This document shows, piece by piece, positions 6,080-9,497 of a stretch of 9,497 bases of DNA. The translations under genes were made by a program, and so were the position numbers. The stretch spans positions 1-9,497 of the forward strand of contig DIEU01000047.1 in NCBI GenBank assembly GCA_002418775.1, given 5' to 3'. Origin of the DNA: Firmicutes bacterium UBA5766. Lineage in GTDB: Bacteria > Bacillota > Desulfotomaculia > Desulfotomaculales > Nap2-2B. Position 1 is the first letter of the stretch. Each line of letters starts with the position of its first letter. The notes below the pieces were generated by a model. That model was not told the DNA's origin, made no database searches, and was given only the letters and a program-made list of their open reading frames with translations.

Positions 6080-7189
6080 ATGAACAAAATTTTAGCCATT
6101 ATGAAAAAAGAAGTGCTGCAAATGATGCGTGACCGGCTGACCCTGGCCATGGTCTTCGCGCTGCCGATGATCGAGTTGCTTTTATTCGGTTTTGCTATCC
6201 AAACCGAGGTCAAACACATTCCAACCGCTGTTTTTGACCAGTCCATGTCCGCCGAGAGCAGGGATCTGCTGGATGCCTTCAGATCTTCCGGTTATTTTGA
6301 CATAACTTACAACGCCGGAGGTTATACTGAAATAACCAACCTGATTGACAGCGGCAAGGCCAAAGTCGGCATCATTTTCCCGCCGGATTTCAAAGAGAAA
6401 ATAAAGAAGGGAGAGACAGCGGCGGTTCAGGTTCTGGTGGACGCCACCGACAGCATGGTTTCAGCCACGGCTATCGCCACGGCCAATTCTATCGGCCTGT
6501 TAAAATCACAAAAAATTATCATTCAGAAAGCCCAGATTAAGAACATTCCCTACGATATCAGGGTGCGGCCATGGTACAATCCCGACGGCATTACTGCTTA
6601 TTACATGGTCCCGGCTATACTTGGGATCATTGTGACCATGACTATGGTGATCATGACCTCCGCAGCCATTGTCAGGGAGCGGGAAAGAGGCACACTGGAA
6701 CAGCTTATGGTTGCTCCGATCCGGTCTTTCGAACTTATGATCGGCAAAATCATCCCCTATATAGCGCTCGGCTACATTCAAGTTACTGTCGCCCTGCTGG
6801 TCGGCGTTACCGTCTTCGGCGTGCCCATCCGGGGCAGTTTGCTGGAATTATACGAACTGACCCTTTTCTTTATCACCGCCTCTCTTGGTGTGGGCATATT
6901 GATCTCTAATATTGCCAAAAACCAGATGCAGGCATTCCAGATGTCTTTCTTTTTCATGCTGCCCAGTATTCTTTTATCCGGCTTTATGTTTCCCAGAGAG
7001 GCCATGCCGGTTATAATCCAGTATATAGGAAACTTTATCCCCCTCACTTATTACTTAGTAATTATCCGGGGAATCGTCCTGAAGGGAATCGGTTTTTTCT
7101 ACCTGGTCCCCCAGGTCGCGGCGCTGCTGATTTTTTCCGTAGTATTGACCACAATCAGTATCTTAAAGTTTAAAAAGAAAATTGCTTGA
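6080..7189 (+). CDS. ABC-2 type permease (YbhS/YbhR-like)
   Basis: This 369-residue inner-membrane permease starts at the ATG at 6080, because AAGGCGG lies 9 bases upstream. A GTG at 6071, overlapping the previous stop as GTGA, is in frame but sits directly on that ribosome binding site. The first membrane segment is at about residues 22-41, followed by a large extracytoplasmic domain (about 45-170) that includes VRPWYNPDG (162-170). Five more hydrophobic segments lie at about 174-197, 224-247, 260-276, 288-305 and 338-362. VRERERGTLEQLMVAP (198-213) is the conserved coupling-helix region that contacts the ATPases. E. coli has two such permeases (YbhS and YbhR) but only one is here, so it probably forms a homodimer over the two different ATPases. 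The substrate is unknown. Confidence 0.93.
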   Translation: MNKILAIMKKEVLQMMRDRLTLAMVFALPMIELLLFGFAIQTEVKHIPTAVFDQSMSAESRDLLDAFRSSGYFDITYNAGGYTEITNLIDSGKAKVGIIFPPDFKEKIKKGETAAVQVLVDATDSMVSATAIATANSIGLLKSQKIIIQKAQIKNIPYDIRVRPWYNPDGITAYYMVPAILGIIVTMTMVIMTSAAIVRERERGTLEQLMVAPIRSFELMIGKIIPYIALGYIQVTVALLVGVTVFGVPIRGSLLELYELTLFFITASLGVGILISNIAKNQMQAFQMSFFFMLPSILLSGFMFPREAMPVIIQYIGNFIPLTYYLVIIRGIVLKGIGFFYLVPQVAALLIFSVVLTTISILKFKKKIA

Positions 7190-7206
7190 TCAGGCATGCA
7201 TGAAAA

Positions 7207-7800
7207 ATGGAAACAGATTATAAAAAAAGAATAACCGGGGCTTGTAAAGAACTGGCCGCAGTGCGCGGATTTTCGCGGGTGACAGTGGACGAACTGGCGG
7301 CGCACATGGGTATGAGCAAAAGGACAATTTACCGCCACTTCAAGAACAAGGAAGATATCGTTCACTCCGTAATAACAGACTTTTTATCTATTATGGAACA
7401 GAAAGTGCGCCAGACCCTTTCTTCTTCCGACGATCCCGTTGAGAAGATTACCGGCGTAATCAGAGTTGTTACTGAAAATGTTAAGTTATTCCAGCCGATG
7501 GCCTTGTATGATTTACAAAAATATTACCCCCATCTCTGGGATAAAGTTGAACAATTCCGGTCGGAAAAGATCCAGCAAAATTTTGAAAACCTGCTGTTAA
7601 ACAACGAAAAGGGGTATTTCCGGAAGGTCAACCCCAAAATTTTTACCACAGCCTTGATGGCCGGCATCAGATCCGTGATTAATCCTGTTTTTTTAATGGA
7701 AAACAACCTGTCCATGGAAGAAGGCATTCATTCGCTTTTTAATATATATTTGTATGGAGTTGTGGAAGACACCGGGCGCAACCGGTGCAGCGCTGAATAA
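7207..7800 (+). CDS. TetR-family repressor of the efflux operon
   Basis: This 197-residue cytoplasmic DNA-binding repressor has an N-terminal helix-turn-helix of the TetR type (about residues 25-46: VTVDELAAHMGMSKRTIYRHF, followed by KNKEDIV). An all-helical ligand-binding and dimerisation domain (about 55-190) follows. It lies 17 bases after the permease stop, so it is probably cotranscribed with the pump. The ribosome binding site is weak (CAGGC about 12 bases upstream), which would keep expression low, as expected for a repressor. E. coli CecR (YbiH) has the same role beside ybhGFSR but is encoded first in its locus; here it is last. It probably binds the palindrome at 3111-3127. The inducing ligand cannot be read from the sequence. 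Confidence 0.92.
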   Translation: METDYKKRITGACKELAAVRGFSRVTVDELAAHMGMSKRTIYRHFKNKEDIVHSVITDFLSIMEQKVRQTLSSSDDPVEKITGVIRVVTENVKLFQPMALYDLQKYYPHLWDKVEQFRSEKIQQNFENLLLNNEKGYFRKVNPKIFTTALMAGIRSVINPVFLMENNLSMEEGIHSLFNIYLYGVVEDTGRNRCSAE

Positions 7801-7832
7801 TGTATCTTGATAGAGGCACAGCCTATAATCAC

Positions 7833-7855
7833 GGGGTCAGGCTTTACTTTGTGAA
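7833..7855. repeat. Direct repeat, left copy flanking the toxin-antitoxin unit
   Basis: This 23-base sequence begins GGGGTCAGGC and ends CTTTGTGAA. It recurs at 8507-8529 in the same orientation with one difference (A here at 7846, G at 8520). This copy overlaps the 3' end of the toxin gene and supplies its stop codon and last codons. From memory, GGGGTCAGGC-type motifs occur as scattered intergenic repeats, sometimes near Y1-type transposases, but no such gene is present here. Confidence 0.8.
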
Positions 7856-8125
7856 TAAGTCACTATGAGTGCCTGTACGCGCCAGTACCAGCACGAGAAC
7901 GTCGTTCTCGACACGGTACACAAGCAGCCAATCGCTTTGAATGTGACATTCTCTATATCCTGCCCAATTCTTAGTCAGAGCATGGTCACGGTCCTTTTCC
8001 GGCAGCGGTTCCCCCTTGGCCAGCAGTCGGATAATATCGTCCAGCAACCCAATTTCAAGCCCGCGTTTCATTGCCAACTTGTAGTCCTTCTTGAATTGTG
8101 TTGTCCAAACGATGTCCAGCTTCAT
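7844..8125 (-). CDS. yafQ: YafQ-family type II toxin (mRNA interferase, RelE/ParE superfamily)
   Basis: This 93-residue protein is the usual family length. It opens KLDIVWTTQFKKDYKLAMKR, the standard YafQ N-terminus, and keeps residues equivalent to those reported for E. coli YafQ activity: His48, His61, Asp65-Trp66 (in SDWLLVYR), His87 and Phe91 (THSDLF). YafQ cuts translated mRNA on the ribosome, so this copy should be active unless bound by its antitoxin. Its ATG overlaps the antitoxin stop by 4 bases (ATGA), giving coupled translation. The final Phe-Thr-Lys and stop codon lie inside the direct repeat at 7833-7855, an unusual ending just past the common HSDLF terminus. It converges with the TetR gene, 43 bases away. 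Confidence 0.93.
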   Translation of the reverse strand: MKLDIVWTTQFKKDYKLAMKRGLEIGLLDDIIRLLAKGEPLPEKDRDHALTKNWAGYRECHIQSDWLLVYRVENDVLVLVLARTGTHSDLFTK

Positions 8126-8397
8126 CTTTTTAGTTCCCTCAACGCTTCCTCTACATCGCTGTAGCGTTTTACGCTAGGGTCACGTGCAATGCTTTCAGCT
8201 TCCTTCATGGCGGCGATTGTAACGGCGTTCGGTATGTCGATCTTTACATCAAAAGGAAAACCGCCAACCCGAAGCGACTGTCTTAAAAACACGTTAATAG
8301 CTGTCGTGAGGGTCATGCCAAGTTCTCCGTAAAGCGCCTCACACTGTTTTTTGATGTCGCTGTCCATACGGACGCTGAAATTTGTTGTATTGGCCAT
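8122..8397 (-). CDS. dinJ: RelB/DinJ-family antitoxin
   Basis: This 91-residue protein starts at the ATG at 8397 (MANTTNFSVRMD), preceded by AAGGAG about 9 bases upstream. A longer reading from TTG 8418 would be translated from that ribosome binding site itself and is rejected. Residues 1-50 form the ribbon-helix-helix DNA-binding and dimerisation region (FSVRMDSDIKKQCEALYGEL and GMTLTTAINVFLRQS). The C-terminal part (IPNAVTIAAMKEAE to VEEALRELKR) is the toxin-binding tail. It neutralises the YafQ toxin and, with it, represses the shared promoter. It overlaps the toxin gene by 4 bases. Its base composition is richer in G+C than the DNA to its right. Confidence 0.93.
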   Translation of the reverse strand: MANTTNFSVRMDSDIKKQCEALYGELGMTLTTAINVFLRQSLRVGGFPFDVKIDIPNAVTIAAMKEAESIARDPSVKRYSDVEEALRELKR

Positions 8398-8426
8398 GGT
8401 AATCAACTCCTTCCGCAATTCATTAC

Positions 8427-8461
8427 ATATATAGTATATATCACTTGTATTGCAATATCAA
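8427..8461 (-). promoter_or_regulatory. Toxin-antitoxin promoter and palindromic operator
   Basis: On the minus strand TTGATA (8456-8461), a 17-base spacer and TATACT (8433-8438) match the consensus at 5 of 6 bases in each box. The -10 lies inside a perfect 15-base palindrome ATATATA-G-TATATAT (8427-8441). A second palindrome, TATTGCAATA (8448-8457), overlaps the -35 side. Both are placed where a ribbon-helix-helix antitoxin complex would shut off its own operon. Confidence 0.65.
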
Positions 8462-8506
8462 CTCTTTAGATGCTATTTTCAATGTTACAGTTTGAAGCAA
8501 TTTTTA

Positions 8507-8529
8507 GGGGTCAGGCTTTGCTTTGTGAA
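8507..8529. repeat. Direct repeat, right copy flanking the toxin-antitoxin unit
   Basis: It is 22 of 23 bases identical to 7833-7855, in the same orientation. It lies about 45 bases upstream of the toxin-antitoxin promoter. The two copies bound a 651-base interval containing the complete operon and its promoter. Confidence 0.8.
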
Positions 8530-8748
8530 ATCTCTGTTAATAGGCACAGGAACAATTTCTATATCTTTCTATGTTGTCAACTGGGAAGAGAAGTCTTTGG
8601 TTGGCGATTTTTTATTGAATTGTCGAAATGTGTGGGCAAATAATATCATAAATGTTATAGACATCCTATCCATGCAGTATGATAGTATTAATTAAGAATA
8701 AAGAAAAAACTAAGTTAGATCTCGAAATGTTAAAAATGGAGTGAGGGT
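8530..8748. other. AT-rich intergenic DNA with no convincing gene
   Basis: Together with the toxin-antitoxin promoter and right repeat, this completes a gap of about 350 bases between two genes. A plus-strand frame runs to 8695, but its only start is a TTG inside the toxin-antitoxin promoter, it has no ribosome binding site, and its product is unrecognised. A good Shine-Dalgarno (GGAGTGAGGG, ending about 2 bases before the ATG at 8749) serves the following broken gene. Confidence 0.5.
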
Positions 8749-9497
8749 ATGAATTTATATGAACGTTTTGTATCTCTCCATAATGGAAATGGAAATGATA
8801 TTATCTATTATAGTAATAATCGTATTAATCCAATTGAGAATACAGGTAAATCATGGGAATTTATATTAAATTATTTTAAACTTGGCAGGAAAGAAAAAGC
8901 ATTTTATCTTAAGTTCATTGATGAGCATAAAGAAAAAGGTAAACATGTACATTCTGTTTCAATGTATTATCTGGGTTGTCTAATAAAGGATTTAATAAAT
9001 GATGAATTAGCTTCTTAAAGTAATTCCCAATACGATTTTTATATACTTGGTTCTTAAGTTGTTTATATCACGATACAGCTTGGGTTATTGAAAATAAACC
9101 CCTTAATAATGCTGAAGACTATAAGGGTTGTGCAAGTTTTTTTCTTAAGAAATATCTATATATATATGAAGTAGAATACGATGTCTATTTGCATGAGTGG
9201 CTACTAGGTGCACATTATACATACTGTAAAACACTTGTAGAAAATTATTTTTATTATTGTCTTGATTCAAGAAAGAAAATAGAACCAATAAAATTCTTCG
9301 ATATGGTTGAGCCAAAATATGTATGGAAGAATATAGACATTAAATATAAACCTTGTTTACAAGCAATAGTTATAAAATTATTAGATGATATTTTGTGTTT
9401 CGATGGATGGGCAGAAAAGATTAAAGACTTAGAAAACTGGTTAGATCTAAAGGTTAATATTCAGAAAGATAATATCACTACAATGAACAATAATCAG
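8749..9497 (+). pseudogene. Broken gene, possible HD-domain-like protein, continues past window edge
   Basis: An ATG at 8749 with a good ribosome binding site opens an 89-codon frame that stops at TAA 9016-9018. The same frame continues after the stop as SNSQYDFYILGS to a second TAA at 9055-9057. A different frame is open from 9024 to the right edge without any ATG, GTG or TTG start near its beginning. Adding one base near 9046-9050 would join them as YDFYILWFLSCLYHDTAWVI. The simplest reading is one gene damaged by a nonsense change (TAA, possibly from CAA) and a one-base deletion. The rebuilt product has an early His pair (HVHSV, residues 66-70), a His-Asp dyad in LYHDTAW (9069-9074) and later histidines (HEWLLGAHYTY), faintly like an HD phosphohydrolase. 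That assignment is weak. The gene is very AT-rich. Confidence 0.7.

Noticed and set aside
6571..6909. Plus-strand open frame of 112 codons within the permease gene
   Set aside because: It lies in another frame of a well-supported permease, and its composition is typical of an out-of-frame reading.
7811..7825. Small hairpin AGGC-ACA-GCCT after the TetR gene as an operon terminator
   Set aside because: The stem is only 4 bp and no T-tract follows, so it does not support a terminator.
7865..8164. Plus-strand open frame of 99 codons opposite the YafQ toxin
   Set aside because: It is the antisense shadow of the toxin and the antitoxin end, both of which have clear family matches.
8450..8695. Plus-strand open frame of 81 codons starting at TTG
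   Set aside because: It starts inside the toxin-antitoxin promoter, has no ribosome binding site, passes through the right direct repeat and encodes nothing recognisable.

Overview
The window looks like an accessory segment of a Gram-positive-type anaerobe, probably a member of the Firmicutes (Bacillota) in the Peptococcaceae, Desulfotomaculum or Negativicutes neighbourhood. That placement is inferred from strong AGGAGG-type ribosome binding sites, sigma-A-like promoters, a lysine-rich AT-leaning codon style in the flanks, and the gene families present. No taxonomic marker gene is present. Base composition is patchy. The left flank (1-3250) and right end (8530-9497) are AT-rich, while the central efflux operon and the toxin-antitoxin (TA) unit are visibly more GC-rich.

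Left part, all minus strand: a membrane-anchored surface protein that runs off the left edge (1-435); a rho-independent terminator (490-528); a secreted protein with a signal peptide and an unusual Trp/Tyr/His-rich C-terminal domain (566-1405); a roughly 490-base gene-free stretch holding three inverted repeats; and a LuxR-type regulator with an AcoR-like GAF sensor (1893-2720).

Centre, plus strand: after a 531-base divergent intergenic region come five tightly packed genes (3252-7800). They encode an HlyD/YbhG-type membrane fusion protein, two ABC ATPases, one ABC-2 permease and a TetR repressor. The layout matches the E. coli cecR-ybhGFSR drug-efflux locus, except that the two ATPase halves are separate genes and only one permease is present. 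The ATPases are degenerate in complementary places, so they probably work as an asymmetric heterodimer with one good ATP site. A promoter with an adjacent palindrome (3073-3127) is a plausible operator for the TetR protein encoded last in the operon.

Right part: a RelB/DinJ-YafQ toxin-antitoxin pair on the minus strand (7844-8397) has its own promoter and palindromic operator. It sits between two near-identical 23-base direct repeats (7833-7855 and 8507-8529), which suggests a discrete inserted unit. The window ends in a broken plus-strand gene (8749 to the edge). It has an in-frame stop and a one-base frameshift, and its reconstructed product carries a possible HD-type His-Asp pair.

No tRNA, rRNA, CRISPR array or intact transposase gene was found. 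The best candidates for something undescribed are the secreted/membrane protein pair at the left, the hairpins at 1575-1652 and 1824-1876, the GC-rich island at 2909-3052, and the repeat-bounded toxin-antitoxin unit.
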